A stretch of 64,000 bases of DNA. Origin: Mermis nigrescens (taxonomy: Eukaryota > Nematoda > Enoplea > Mermithida > Mermithidae). Positions 22,801 through 33,686 of this stretch are shown piece by piece (position 1 is the stretch's first letter; each line of letters begins with the position of its first letter). Made by a program: the position numbers and the translations under genes. The stretch spans positions 1,068,411 to 1,132,410 of the forward strand of contig JAVLUZ010000511.1 in the NCBI GenBank assembly GCA_036768485.1, read 5' to 3'. The notes below the pieces were generated by a model. That model searched no databases and had not been told where the DNA came from. It saw only the letters and a program-made list of their open reading frames with translations.

Positions 22801-25800
22801 AGTAAAATCAGTGGTTCCATCAATGGTTAAGTTGAAAGTATCCCTAGTTCTGACCATACTTGGGCAATAAATGAGTTTCAAGATTGTCTGAGTGGTGTAA
22901 AACTTGCAAGAAAATTCTAAAAAGCGGAAAATTAAATTCTTAGGTCTTACGATTTTTTCAAGTCCTGCAAAGGTCTATGCCCCTAATCCCACACGCCCAT
23001 GTGCGAATCAAAAAATTACCTAATATGTAGGTCGGAATCACTCGTGGGCGGGGGGAAGGGGGTCTGGTGGTATGCAGGCGTCACCATACCAGGTCTTAGG
23101 GGGTCCGGGGATATGCACTATCGGTGGGCGGCACCAAAGCTCGGGGGGAAATAGAGCAAAATTTTTCTCCTCTTCATGACGCGAACGATTTTCTCTAAGA
23201 AGCAAAAAACACACACAGCCCGTGTGCATCATAAGTGGGCGGCACCAAAATTCTGGGGGAGTGTGCAAGATTTTTCAAAGGTCGAAACATGGCCTTAAAA
23301 ATTGTGGTATGGCGAAAAAACACAATTTTTCAACGTTTCTCATCGAGCACTATCCATTGGCATCAAAAAATTACGGAAAATTTTCAAAAATTGAATTTTA
23401 AGGGGGGCGGGGTATTAGGTATCTAGGGGGGTATTTTGGTTCTGTGGGGTGGGTGCATACCCCCGAACCCCGTCTTCCACGCCCAGGTATGACATGACCC
23501 CCAGAAACCAAAATACTCCTCGAAATTTTTTGGTGTTAATGGAAAGTACTCGATGAGAAACGTTAAAAAATTGTATATTATGCCATTTCACCATTTTAAA
23601 GGCCATTTTTCGAACTTTGAAAAAATCTTGCACCCCTCCCCAGAGCTTTAGTGCCGCCCGCCTACGGTCGTGACACCACCAAATTATGGGGTCTGATGAG
23701 CAAAATTAATAAAAAGACCACCACAAAATTCAGTTTTGAGGTCTACGAGAGATTTTAGATTTCTGGGAAACTCCACACGCCCTTGTGTGGAAACTCCACA
23801 CGCCCTTGTGTGGCTAAACTCCACACGCCCTTGTGTGGCCATCAAGCAAAATATAATAAATATCCACGACAATTATCTAAAATGTATAAAAGCACGCTGA
23901 AAAGAGTGAAAACAAAATTATAGAATTGAAACAGTTGACTGCCATATTATACATTCAATTTAAAGAAATTTTGAAAGTTAATTTACGCCCAATTCTGATT
24001 CTCTGTAAATGCATTCCTTATCACAGCGTTTAAGGGTTTTGGCGAGAAATCTTCGTTTTTTTCGTGAATATTTCTAAAAGATGATGTAAAAAACTTTATC
24101 TATACTGTAGTCATTTAAAAAAAGTTTAAATCGACCATTTTTCAATAATCGGACAAATTATAGGCTTTACAGCGCACAGTATAGCTGTCCTAGTTTCATT
24201 TGAGCAGCCGATTTTTTTTTAATTTATCATTTTAACAAACCCTTTATTAACCTCAGATTCACTGTGGTATTGTTCTTATAACCCATGCTAATCCTCAATC
24301 TCCGTATATAACTGAAGTAAAAATAATACTGCGACCCTGTAAATACGATCAAATATAAAATAAGCGCTGACGTACAGCTAAGCTATATTAGAAGTGCTAA
24401 AACACCATCAGTTTGGGTGTCAACATCTGAAACCATAAATAATTGCGCTAAATTAGCGAAATATGAACGAAACACAATAAAACTAGCTCTGACTCACTTG
24501 AAGTTTTTATTGCCGTCGGAAATTTGCGCACTTGGTATTTTGCATTGGTTTTGAATGCATCTGAACAATAATGTGCAGTCAAGTGCAGTAAATGACGGAT
24601 TTTGATAGGGCAAGCGGTAAGAAGTAATTAGAAAAAGACTCAATTTACTGATTCGAGAAAAATAATCAATAAACGTGATTAACGCCTTACCTAAAAAGAA
24701 ATCAAATTAATTATCCCGAAAACAAAAGATGGAATTGTAATACATAAATTAATTAGTAAATTAATCTTTCGATGAAATTAAACCAAATCAATTGATTGGA
24801 AAACGGAATTAGATTGAAAAGCTGTGTTTTTTTGTACAAGGTCCATTTGTACATGTACGAAGATGGTCCCCAAAAGCCTTTGTACATTTTGCACATGCGC
24901 ATTTTTGTTAACTAAAATATGGTACGGTAGCGATTATACTGCAGTAAAACAGGGTTTTTCGATCTTTGATATTGTATTTTAGCTAATTTCTGGCTTCCTA
25001 ACGCCAAAAATTACAAAAAAACATTTTTATTCCAAATACAAATTCTGCCATTTCAAAGATATATAGGACAGACTAATTACTCATTTCGGCGCGAATCACC
25101 GAAAATTTTTGGGCATTTAACACTTTTCTTCAGTTTTTGTCTCCGCAAAGATGCTGTGTACGTGTACAAATACGGCCCTGAAAAGTCTTTGTACATTGGG
25201 AAAAATCTTTGTCGGATACGAACAAAACACTGTTGAAGAGGCGTAAAAAGTTTTTATTAGATGAAATAAAAAATAAAATGGTACATGAATAAAAAGCTAA
25301 AATATACAACTGATTTTTACTTGTATAAGTTCCTTGGCTCGAGGCAATCAGAGTCTAGCTGAGCAATAGTTCACGCCAGCTTCTTTCTGAGTCGAAGGCC
25401 AGCATTGACTGTTGCGGCACATCCGAAATTTATTGCATTGCGAAGTTTGAGTGCAGGTCGCAGGATATGCATCCGCAAATATTCTATTCCCGTTTCTAGA
25501 ATTTTATTTTGACGCTTTAAAAAATTTCGAAAAATTAAAAAAAAATCATTTCTTAGTTTTTCAAGCCTCTATTAACATTTAATATTCCTTTCGCCAATTT
25601 TAGCATAAAGCCGAAAAATTGAAAATTAATGGAAAAAAGCGCCCTGCTGAATGGCGTTCGAGGATTAGGGATGCAGGCCTTTGCCCGTTTCTGTGGGAGA
25701 ATATAGATAGAGCTTAATCATGGAACAGGCACGTAGCTGGCCGTCCTATTGGGGGGATCAAAACCTATTTTGGGGGGTCCAGGGTCCAAAAAGGCCAAAA

Positions 25801-28800
25801 TAGCCCAAAATAACGTTTATTTTTCCAGTTTTTTCTGAATTTTGGGGGTCCGAACCCCCCCCATTTTCCCTAGAGCTACGACGTGCCTGCATGCGAAGCT
25901 TGTAGATACGCGGATGGGACAAGTCAATTAATGCATTTTGCTTGCTTTCAATTTGTCAAAAAAATCGGGCTAAGACATATAAATATCGCAATGAAGGCTC
26001 GATTAATAAGAATTTATAATTCAATTCAATTGGATAATTTGTTGTAATTTTGATTATTTAATTTGTTTAAATCGTAATTTGTTCTATAATTAATAATATT
26101 TTTTTCAATTTAATTTGGGAAATGAATTCAAAAATTAATGTGATAATTAGTTTTGGAAATTTTTTAAATGATTAGTAATATTTAATAATTTCATAATTCG
26201 ATAATTTTAAAATTTCAATCGATAATTTGTATATTTTTCTGTCATAATCCGCATAGTGAGTGCTACATATGTACTTTTCCACGATATGATTGAGATTCCG
26301 GCCTATATCAAAATCACTAGATTTCCTTTACATTTTCGAAACTTCGATTATGGACGAGTTCGGGTCAGGTAAATATGGGTTGTGAAAGTTCAACGCGTAC
26401 TTAAAGTACATAAATTGCATGTAATTCGAGTGTATATAAATTCACCTAGAACCTTGGTCGGCAATTCGGCAGGTTCCACTGATGCATCTACGTAGAAAAA
26501 ATTGTAAAGGTGAATAAATATGATGACGTTTATTAAAAATATGGAATTTACTCATAAATATTGCTTTTAGGGCACGGTCTTGAATATGAACACGCGACCC
26601 CGATTTGAATAGTGGGCCAGCACTGATTGAGCACGCACGAATATGCGTACGGGCAGTCGAACTGAGATGTGCAGCTCCCTTGTGGAACGGGATTCGGAGC
26701 GTTACATCTGCGACATCCGCGGCTAAATGCATCAAATTAATCTCACAGTATAACAAATGACAGTAATAGCAAGTGAACTTTACACTCTGTGTTCTAGGGG
26801 ATGGGCTTGAACCACAGAATGCCTACTGACCGCTGCGCACTCCCACCGCCCGTATGATGGCTGCGCTGCGACCCCATCCTCCCCCGCGTCAGCTTTTCGT
26901 AGAACAATACGCTTTGTTATACATTACTAACTCATTTTTGGCTCAAAACTGTCAAATTTTCGGCGCTTGGCGCTGTATACTATTTTTTGACCATATTTTG
27001 TTAAATTTACTCGACTCATTTAACAATTTTTCCTCTACTTCAAAGTTTTTAAGTTCTAGAAAAAACGATCATCGACTGGAAAAACAAAAGTATTTTTTGA
27101 CATCTACCTGTCGTTTTTGTTTTAAAACCTGGCAATTTCTGAAAACTTTTATGACCTGACCTGCCAGAATTTTCAAGCTGTATGCTCTACACAAAACGAA
27201 TTTCTCGTGCATAAATTCTAAGAATTTTTATCGACATTCAGCCGAGGGTTACGATAATTATATATTAGATCCATGCTATAATCGCAATCTGTCAGCTTAT
27301 TGTCGGAGATGCTTTTAAAATTTATGACCGAATTTGTGTGAAACAGACTATAAACTTACGATAATGATTAAAACGTATGGAAAATTACTTAGGCGCTTCT
27401 CGCCGCTTTTAGTGCAATTGAGTCATAGGATATACTCCTAAAAATAACCTAAGTCTGCATTTTTTTGTGAAAGATGGCGGAGGGAGAAGAATTCTCTTTG
27501 AGGGATAGGAGACCGACTTTGGGTGGATTAATTGAATATCATAGGTAGCGCGTTAGCGCGTACCTATAATATACTTGGGTACTCCTAACACCTGTGCACC
27601 CCCTACAGCTATAACAGGAACATATAGAAGGTGCGGTTTTTTTATAAGATAGATAATAAAAAAATTCGCTGCTCGTGTTTTTTGTTTTTCTTGAAACTCA
27701 AAACTGGCTGTGTAAAGAAGCGTAAAGTTTTTGTTTAACGTCATGACAGAGGATAAATTTTGGGAGGTTTTTTAGGCGGCATGTGGACATCTCAGTATAG
27801 ACTCCTCAAATAAATTAATGGCACAGATTTGTAGAGCAGGGGATGCTCCAAATTAACTTTTTTTGTTTGTTGAAATTCGTATTATTTCTCGAATGGGAGT
27901 GTAAGGAGTGCGTAAATCTGGGGGTGAAAAAGCACATTATGGTCGAGTTTTCAACTTGTTTATGTCTGATACTAACTCCGGTTACGAGTTTTTAACAATG
28001 TTTTTTAACAGAAATGTAAAGCGGATCAAGGGCTACAATTTGCATACAAGCAGACTTTTCTACGCTCAATAGGGAGTTAGGTCCTGGGGTTTAAAGTTTA
28101 CACTCTAGTCGATGGTGTAAAAAACAGATTTTAACTAAGCATTCTCCGCCAGCTTTTTCGCTTATGCTTCAAGCTAAAATGTGTATAACAGTAATCAAGC
28201 AGATTCTAGGCGCTACACGTCGCAGCAAACCGCGTTCAAAAAACGCAATATTGAGTTATTTATGGGGGTGTAAAGTTCGAAATCAGACGTGAAAAATGGG
28301 CGAAAAAACACGTTTTTTCCCTAATTTTGATTGGTAAATCATATCAAATAATTTTTGCAACAGAATTTTTGCACATAGAAACGTACTACGACTCGAAAGC
28401 TGCAAACTGTACCAAACCGAATTTCTTTACACTTAATGGGAATACGGTACGGATTTTCAAAGTTTACAATGTTCTGAATGATGGAAAATATGTATTTGTG
28501 CGGGTTTTATTCGCCACTTTCTCCTTTCAGAAGTCAGGATAGGTCCAATAGAATAAAAATAAGGAGCTTATATGGGGTGTTGAACACAGAAAATAATGCT
28601 GCTTCGAACTTCAGCTAAATAATATTGCAAACGCGCGGAGTCGGAATATAATCCATACACAATGCAAGTATAAATTGCTAAGATAGAAGTAGTACCTAAT
28701 GACATTCGCTACAACACTGAAAAGATAGGAATAACTACTATTTTTGGCTAACAAAAGGTTGGGTACTAGCAAGAAAAAGTGCTCCGATGGAACAAAAAAA

Positions 28801-30991
28801 GATAGAATATACTTGGAACAAAGAATTATCAAGGACGTAAAAGGAGGGGACTAGAAAAAGCTCCTATCTAGAAGTGTCACAGAATTTGCTAAAACTCAGA
28901 AATTTCCTAAACAAAGAAAAAATGAAAGTAAGTAAATCAAAGAAAAAACCTACCTGTGCCTAAAACTGCAAGATCTGCTAAAAATCAGACTTTTTCTAAG
29001 CAACGCAAAAATCGAAGTATATTCTGCGGGCTCTGAAAAAATAGGCGAACCTTCTCTTATTGTCCACCATACAATGGGCGATTCCGAAATTCTGAGGGGG
29101 GTTTTCAAATTGGAATATTGGCTTAAAAATAGTGCTGTGGCGAAGAAAACACCATTTTTAACGTTTCTTGTCGAGTTCTATTTATTGGTACCTACCAAAA
29201 AAACCCAAAAAGAGCAGAACGATTTAAAAAATTGAATTCTGGAGGTATTGTTGCGTATTTGCGTTTTCTTGTTGAGTATTTTGCCTTGGGGTGCATACTC
29301 CCCAAACCCCCTACGTCTAGGTATAGTGTCCAATGCTTAATATAAAGCTTATAAAATAAATCTCAAATCTGCGTTTTTGCTAATCACTTGCAACGTTAAT
29401 TTATTCGATATTGTGGCTAGATAAATATTACAAAAAGTTATATCCTATGATTATTTGCGATACCGCGACGAAAGACTGTGATTTCTATATAATGCATGCG
29501 TCCATTCAGTTCTCTTCTGGCGTTTAATCCCACCAGACCACCCGGATTTCATTCCTGCCCATGTAAACTGATAACCATTAAGGGGTATGCAACAGTGTTC
29601 AATCAGAAACGTCGAAAATTGCCGTTTTTCCAACATACCATAATTAATATTTTTTGACCCAGAAAAATATTGCAACATGGCGCTGCTCAGCTATGGCGAT
29701 ATCTGCTTTTGCAGAGTGAGTGGTTCAGTTATTTAGCCCAATGTTTTATCTTTGTTCGACAGGATGCTGCTTTCTTCTGCAGGCCGCAGAATGTACTTCG
29801 ATTTTCGCGTTGCTTAGAAAAAGTCTGATTTTTAGCAGATCTTGCAGTTTTAGGCACAGGTAGATTTTTTCTTTGATTTACTTACTTTCATTTTTTCTTT
29901 GTTTAGGAAATTTCTGAGTTTTAGCAAATTTTGTGACACTTCTAGATAGGAGCTTTTTCTAGTCCCCTCATTTTACGTCCTCGATAATTCTTTGTTCCAA
30001 GTATATTCTACCTTTTTTTGTTCCATCGGAGCATTTTTTCTTGCTAGTAATGGTATATTTAAGGAAGGGTTTATTAATTTTTTATTTAATAATTTACTGA
30101 TTCATTTCTTGAAAATTATTTTTATAGTTTATAATACAATTTAATTTTATCGCTCACACTTTTTCCTACGCAGATATCTTACCATTCGCATCGTCCGGTG
30201 TTGCACCTGAAAAACAGTAGTAAAATTAGAAAAATATTTGGGAAACCAGAAAAAAGACTGTTACGTGTAGATATCGGGTCTAGGACAGATGTTAAACGCG
30301 TTGCAGCTGAATCTTACGTCAATTTCCGGCCAACACTGACCCGACTGAAGGTGGCACAAAGTTCCGATTGGGCAACTCTGGGAACAAACCCCATTCAGTA
30401 CAGGATCGCTTATCCAGATGTGCTTGCTAAATTAATAATAGGGTTGATATGCTCATTCAGTGATAGGTAAATTAACGATTTTTAGACAAAACACTATTTG
30501 TTACACATCTGTGTTTCAATTCAATTTTATTAAAAAGTTATGCCATGAGAACGTCAATAGTGAATGGATTTTTTATATGCGATACATTGATATCTTTGCG
30601 CACTACAACTTTATAGAATCAATTTATCTGAATAAGAAAGGTTAATTTATTATATATAGGGCTTCCTAATGATATTTCGGTTCAAATTATTATAAACGCA
30701 TTTAGATTTTGTAGTCGAATTCCTGAAATAAGCTATCGAAATTGCGTTGGTCTAACTACTACCAATTTTATTTACTCGTAGGTATAAACAAAGACAAAAA
30801 ATAGCTTTGCCTTACTTTTTAGCCAAAATTAGTATATAAACACGCAAACACACTTACAAGCCATCAAGTATCCAATAACCGGCAGCGCAATTGAAAAATG
30901 TACCTAAATTCGAAGAAATAAATAAAACGATAACTTAGGCAAGCTGGAAATTATTCTTACACAATAAGGGAATTAAACTCGCTAAATGCAT
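19849..30991 (-). CDS. CWP-3: secreted four-module cysteine-rich protein, one frameshift
   Basis: Seven exons from right to left: 30961-30991, 30858-30903, 30265-30426 (module D), 26552-26722 (C), 25321-25495 (B), 22076-22228 (A) and 19849-19879 (tail). Splice sites and phases are the same as in CWP-2. The protein starts MHLASLIPLLCTFFNCAAG, a hydrophobic signal peptide whose likely cleavage is after CAA. Modules D, C and A are open with all six Cys. Module B carries one extra base after the CNxxC region, which shifts the frame before the last Cys, so the gene is either recently broken or affected by a sequence error. The last two exons lie inside the right palindrome arm. Function unknown; an extracellular, disulfide-rich role is inferred. 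Confidence 0.8.
21809..22051. mobile_element. CCAY-MITE copy in the right arm
   Basis: Starts ATAGGTGGGCGGC and ends GCCGACGTGTCATG, next to module A of CWP-3. The left-arm copy is reversed relative to the arm. Confidence 0.75.
22076..22228 (-). CDS. CWP-3 exon 6, module A
   Basis: 153 bp, phase 2 at both ends. VTPLPG then Cys-x7-Cys-x5-Cys-x4-Cys-Trp-Pro-x7-Cys-x5-Cys and PRPDLY. Confidence 0.85.
23229..23491. mobile_element. CCAY-MITE copy, first of an inverted pair
   Basis: From ATAAGTGGGCGGCACC to CACGCCCAGGTATG. The next copy begins five bases later in opposite orientation. A further fragment is at about 23122-23175. Confidence 0.78.
23497..23668. mobile_element. CCAY-MITE copy, second of an inverted pair
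   Basis: CCCCCAGAAACCAAAATACT through GTGCCGCCCGCCTACGG, i.e. the same interior as 23229-23491 read the other way; one terminal repeat is missing. Confidence 0.7.
23772..23839. repeat. Three tandem CCACACGCCCTTGTGTGG hairpins
   Basis: The 18-base sequence occurs three times unchanged, 23-25 bases apart. Each can fold into a 6-bp stem (CCACAC/GTGTGG) with a GCCCTT loop. Confidence 0.9.
23840..25320 (-). other. CWP-3 intron, no feature seen
   Basis: AT-rich sequence between modules A and B. No exon, repeat family or structured element recognised. Confidence 0.4.
25321..25495 (-). pseudogene. CWP-3 exon 5, module B with +1 frameshift
   Basis: 175 bp where the other two B exons have 174. The first four or five Cys and CWP are intact; the extra base falls in TGCTCAGCTAGAC and puts a TGA in frame before the last Cys. 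Acceptor TTCTAG and donor CAA|GTAAAA remain. Confidence 0.8.
25726..25889. mobile_element. hAT-like MITE (CAGGCACGTAG ends), second copy
   Basis: CAGGCACGTAGCTGGCCGTCC to GAGCTACGACGTGCCTG, with the same interior as 12765-12934. Flanks TCATGGAA and CATGCGAA resemble a decayed 8-bp duplication. In the CWP-3 B-C intron. Confidence 0.75.
26552..26722 (-). CDS. CWP-3 exon 4, module C
   Basis: 171 bp, phase 2/2, starts GCRRCNAPNPVP and contains QFDCPYAYSCVLNQCWP, ending KSNIY. Two extra Cys precede the module. Confidence 0.85.
26930..27175. repeat. Dispersed repeat (GGCGCTTGGCGCTGTATAC variant)
   Basis: Relative of 8675-9060 and 41680-41990: TCAAATTTTCGGCGCTTGGCG, TTTTTTGACCATATTTTGTT and a GATCATCGACTGGAAAAA stretch in the same order. 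Confidence 0.55.
27188..27352. mobile_element. TATAGTCTG MITE copy, one end decayed
   Basis: Right end GTGTGAAACAGACTATA is the complement of TATAGTCTGTTTCAC; interior TCTCGTGCATAAATTCTAA and GATCCATGCTATAATCGCAA match 33071-33210 in part. Confidence 0.6.
27542..28520. repeat. Hairpin-ended repeat with GTGTAAAG units, copy 1
   Basis: The left end carries TAGGTAGCGCGTTAGCGCGTACCTA, an imperfect hairpin, followed by GGTGTTAGG/CCTAACACC and AGCTATAACAGGA. The interior has repeated CTTTACACTY and GAGTGTAAAG motifs about 100-150 bp apart. Same family, other orientation, at 47330-47567, 48360-48730 and 54600-56165. Confidence 0.6.
28740..30055. mobile_element. Foldback element with ~300-bp inverted arms
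   Basis: 28740-29035 and 29790-30055 are reverse complements over almost their whole length (GCTCCGATGGAACAAAAAAAG, CTATCTAGAAGTGTCACA, GATCTGCTAAAAATCAGA and others), about 95% alike. The 750-bp loop holds a later CCAY-MITE. Single-arm relatives at 45000-45100, 53560-53740 and 54370-54560 show that the arm sequence is a dispersed family. Confidence 0.8.
29077..29326. mobile_element. CCAY-MITE copy with intact 6-bp target duplication
   Basis: CCATACAATGGGCG to GTCTAGGTATAG, flanked by TGTCCA on both sides (29071-29076 and 29327-29332). It lies in the foldback loop. Confidence 0.88.
30265..30426 (-). CDS. CWP-3 exon 3, module D
   Basis: 162 bp, phase 2/2. HIWISDPVLNGVC then Cys-x3-Cys-x5-Cys-x6-CWP, with CPRPDIY at the end. 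Nearly identical to 46054-46210. Confidence 0.85.
30858..30903 (-). CDS. CWP-3 exon 2, end of signal peptide
   Basis: 46 bp between TTTAG and GTAAGTG. It encodes TFFNCAAGYWILDG. Differences from 40044-40089 and 46644-46689 are mostly synonymous in this frame (GCC/GCT, GGT/GGA, CTT/CTC). Confidence 0.78.
30961..30991 (-). CDS. CWP-3 exon 1, signal peptide start
   Basis: 31 bp: ATG and nine more codons plus one base, ending at T|GTAAGAAT. It reads MHLASLIPLL. The TATA box is 77 bp upstream. Confidence 0.75.
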
Positions 30992-31067
30992 GATGTACTC
31001 GTTAGGATTAAGTTCGAAATATTGAAATTAATTTTTTCAGTTGAATGAATGAACCAACAGTCGGCTA

Positions 31068-31075
31068 ATTTATAT
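31068..31075 (-). promoter_or_regulatory. CWP-3 TATA box
   Basis: GATATAAATTAGCCGACTG on the minus strand. The TATA, the GCCGACTG just downstream and the GTTCATTCATTC initiator-like stretch are conserved with CWP-2 and the 46.8-kb copy. Confidence 0.7.
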
Positions 31076-31308
31076 CAAAATCGCTCTAAATAAGATCCAG
31101 CCCACTCCTTCAATTAACAGCCCACGCAAGATAGTGATTTTAGAATGGCTAAATAAAGCATAAAATTTGCGGCTTGCATTTCCTGTTGGCCTAATCGTAA
31201 TCACGTCACTATTTTGTGCAGTGCGCAACTAAAACAAGTTTAGGCGCAGGGTATCCTATGTCGAATTGGGCAATAAGAAATCACCCCGTGCGAAATCTAC
31301 TTTATCGA

Positions 31309-31316
31309 TGACGTCA
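31309..31316. promoter_or_regulatory. TGACGTCA palindrome (CRE/ATF-type site) upstream of CWP-3
   Basis: Perfect TGACGTCA inside CGATGACGTCATCA, about 235 bp upstream of the TATA box. It is kept at 47094-47101 upstream of the duplicate gene. Binding is inferred from the motif only. Confidence 0.45.
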
Positions 31317-31870
31317 TCATTGATATTACTAATAAGAGAACTTTCAAAATTGATGACGTTTCTGCCGGTTTTTAGCAGACTTACTACTTTCAGCATCACC
31401 TATTGTTCACATCGAAAGTCATGGGAGGAAATAAAATAATGATGCACAAGAGTCATATCCGGAAAAAGTAAAACATCCATTGAATTTTCACGATTGAAGT
31501 TAATGAAGCAAAGATATTTTTTATCTTCCTTTTCAATGCGTAAAACTTAAAAATTTTTTCACACTTTTTTCAATGTGCTGCATTCCGAGAACACCAGAGT
31601 ATGTGCACACTGACTTATACTTGCTATTCCTGTTTAGCTCACGCTTTTTGTTTACTCGTTGTATTTCCTAACATGATTGAACACTCGAGGTATGGCAGTA
31701 TTTCATGTGTAGGTTTACAATGATTTTTTTAAATTTTTTTATTTATGTATTTTTTAGAGAATTGCTTTTGTTATTAATGTTGTTATTGTTATCATAGTAT
31801 TTATAGTATTGGGGCATATCGATGTAGATTTTCTACTCTTGTCTTGCTCTCGCTATCTATTTACTCATTG

Positions 31871-31881
31871 TATTTATTCAT

Positions 31882-31960
<79 letters not shown>

Positions 31961-31962
31961 TT
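31871..31962. repeat. (TTTA)n microsatellite
   Basis: About 20 TTTA units. Confidence 0.95.
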
Positions 31963-33070
31963 CAATTTTTACTTCTTTTTTACAATGAGAGGCAGTCTAG
32001 CCGCCTATACTGGTGCCGCTAGGTTGCAGCGACAGTCAGAGGATTAAGGGCACGAAACTGTAGCAACCTAGTTCCTCTCTGATGACCTCGTCATTGTACA
32101 TGATTCTTTATCTTCTTTTTTTCCTTTTTTTATGAAAGTTTTCTGTTTATAATCCTGCCTACTTTTTCGGTTTCGTTTAAACTTTTGCGCCTCCTAAAAC
32201 ATGTGATTTCTTATAATACAATTTTTTTAGGTACTTTTGTGCTATTCCACGCGTCCTTTTTGTTTCTTTCTTTCTAATAGCATGCATCTGTCTTTCTTTC
32301 TTCTCTTTTTTTGTTACTCTTTTTTCTCTTTCCTTTTCACTTAGTATTAGCTTTTTTATTTATCTATTTATTTATTTACATTTTTTCTCCTCATTTTCTT
32401 CCTTCTTCCTTGCTTCTTTCTCGCATTGATGATTTCTTACAATAACGTTGATCATTCGACAAAGATTGAAAATTGTCCATAATGTAATCAGTCGATTTGG
32501 TAATATACAGGGTGGCGCAAAAAAACATCCTTCATATCTGTGACAGCTGTTGTGTAAAAGCAAGATACGCACGAGGAAAGGGGATCTTACGGTATGTATA
32601 TAACCCCAGAATGGATAAATGAGAAATTTATTTAAAAAATGAGGCGAAATGAAGGCAAAAATGGATGAAAGGCGGAGAATCGGGACGGTTGGAAAATCAT
32701 GAAATTCGGAAAATCGGGTCGGTCGGGTAAACGGGACAGTCGGAGAATCGGGACACCATTACGGAAATTCTGGATCAGCTACTGTGAAGCTTTTACTTTC
32801 GTAATACGACTCAGCCAGCTAGGGGCTATTGGATGTGGCTTATTGCGCCATGTGTTTCCATCGCTTGTTCAAACTTGAAAACATTTCATGGCTTATCCTG
32901 GCGTAAGACTTAGAAAAAATGAATAAAAGCGATTTCCTTCCCTAAGATCAGAACAGCCAAGCTTGGGCTTTTGTGAGTTTCACAATCCGTACGCTGTGGA
33001 AAAATGAGCAAAAGGGGACCTTTGCTCAATTTGTTGAAAGGTGTACAGTTTTTACTCTGGTTTTTACACT
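31963..33070. other. CWP-2/CWP-3 intergenic region
   Basis: No gene seen. About 31979-32100 begins TACAATGAGAGGC and ends with the near-complement CTCGTCATTGTA, possibly a small inverted-repeat element. About 32665-32755 repeats TCGGGA-type motifs (GGAGAATCGGGAC). The rest is T-rich. Confidence 0.4.
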
Positions 33071-33210
33071 TATAGTCTGTTTCACATCACTTGTGCATAA
33101 ATTTTAAAAAATATCTCCGGCATAAGCTGACTTATTGCGATTTTAACATTGGTCTGATATATAATGATCGTATCTCTCGAAAATTCAGAGTTATGCGAAA
33201 CAGACTATAG
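33071..33210. mobile_element. TATAGTCTGTTTCAC-ended MITE, complete
   Basis: 140 bp, starts TATAGTCTGTTTCACA and ends GCGAAACAGACTATA. The TA at each end fits a TA target duplication as in Tc1/mariner-type elements. Confidence 0.75.
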
Positions 33211-33655
33211 TTTCAAAAACTCCAGAATTAGTGCACGCTCGATATCGAATAAAAAATTTTTTCTGGAAACGTGTCAAAAATCATTGTAGTAAATCAAACA
33301 AAAGCTAAAAATATTTACCCAAATTGATCGCCTTATTCTGCTGCCGCAAGAACAGCCCCTTTGAACTTTTTAAAATTTTTTAGGATTTTCTACCACATAG
33401 TATGATGCGATGTGACGACATGCTTTTTATCTCATTTTTGATCAAATCCAAGCAATATTGGGGCGGCACAAAGCTGTTTCTAAGAGCTAAGCCGAAAAAA
33501 CCGTACTAAAAAATAGTTTTTATATAATACTCAACAAAAGATGAATACGGCAAAAACAATAAAATTACAGTTTAAAATATGTACGAGATCTCATACATAT
33601 ACAAAGTGCATCATCATCACGATAAGTTGTCGTTTATAGAGCGCATTTCTTAGAA

Positions 33656-33686
33656 TTAGGGTATTCGGCAATAAAATTTAATACAC
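33656..33686 (-). CDS. CWP-2 exon 7, tail
   Basis: CTTTTTAG acceptor, then CIKFYCRIP and TAA; 31 bp as in the other copies. Confidence 0.78.

Noticed and set aside
22985..23110. Further CCAY-MITE copy
   Set aside because: Only short G-rich and CACGCCC-like pieces remain; too diverged to set limits.
23772..23839. CRISPR array
   Set aside because: Only three units, spacers of 5-7 bases, eukaryotic context; they are short hairpin repeats.
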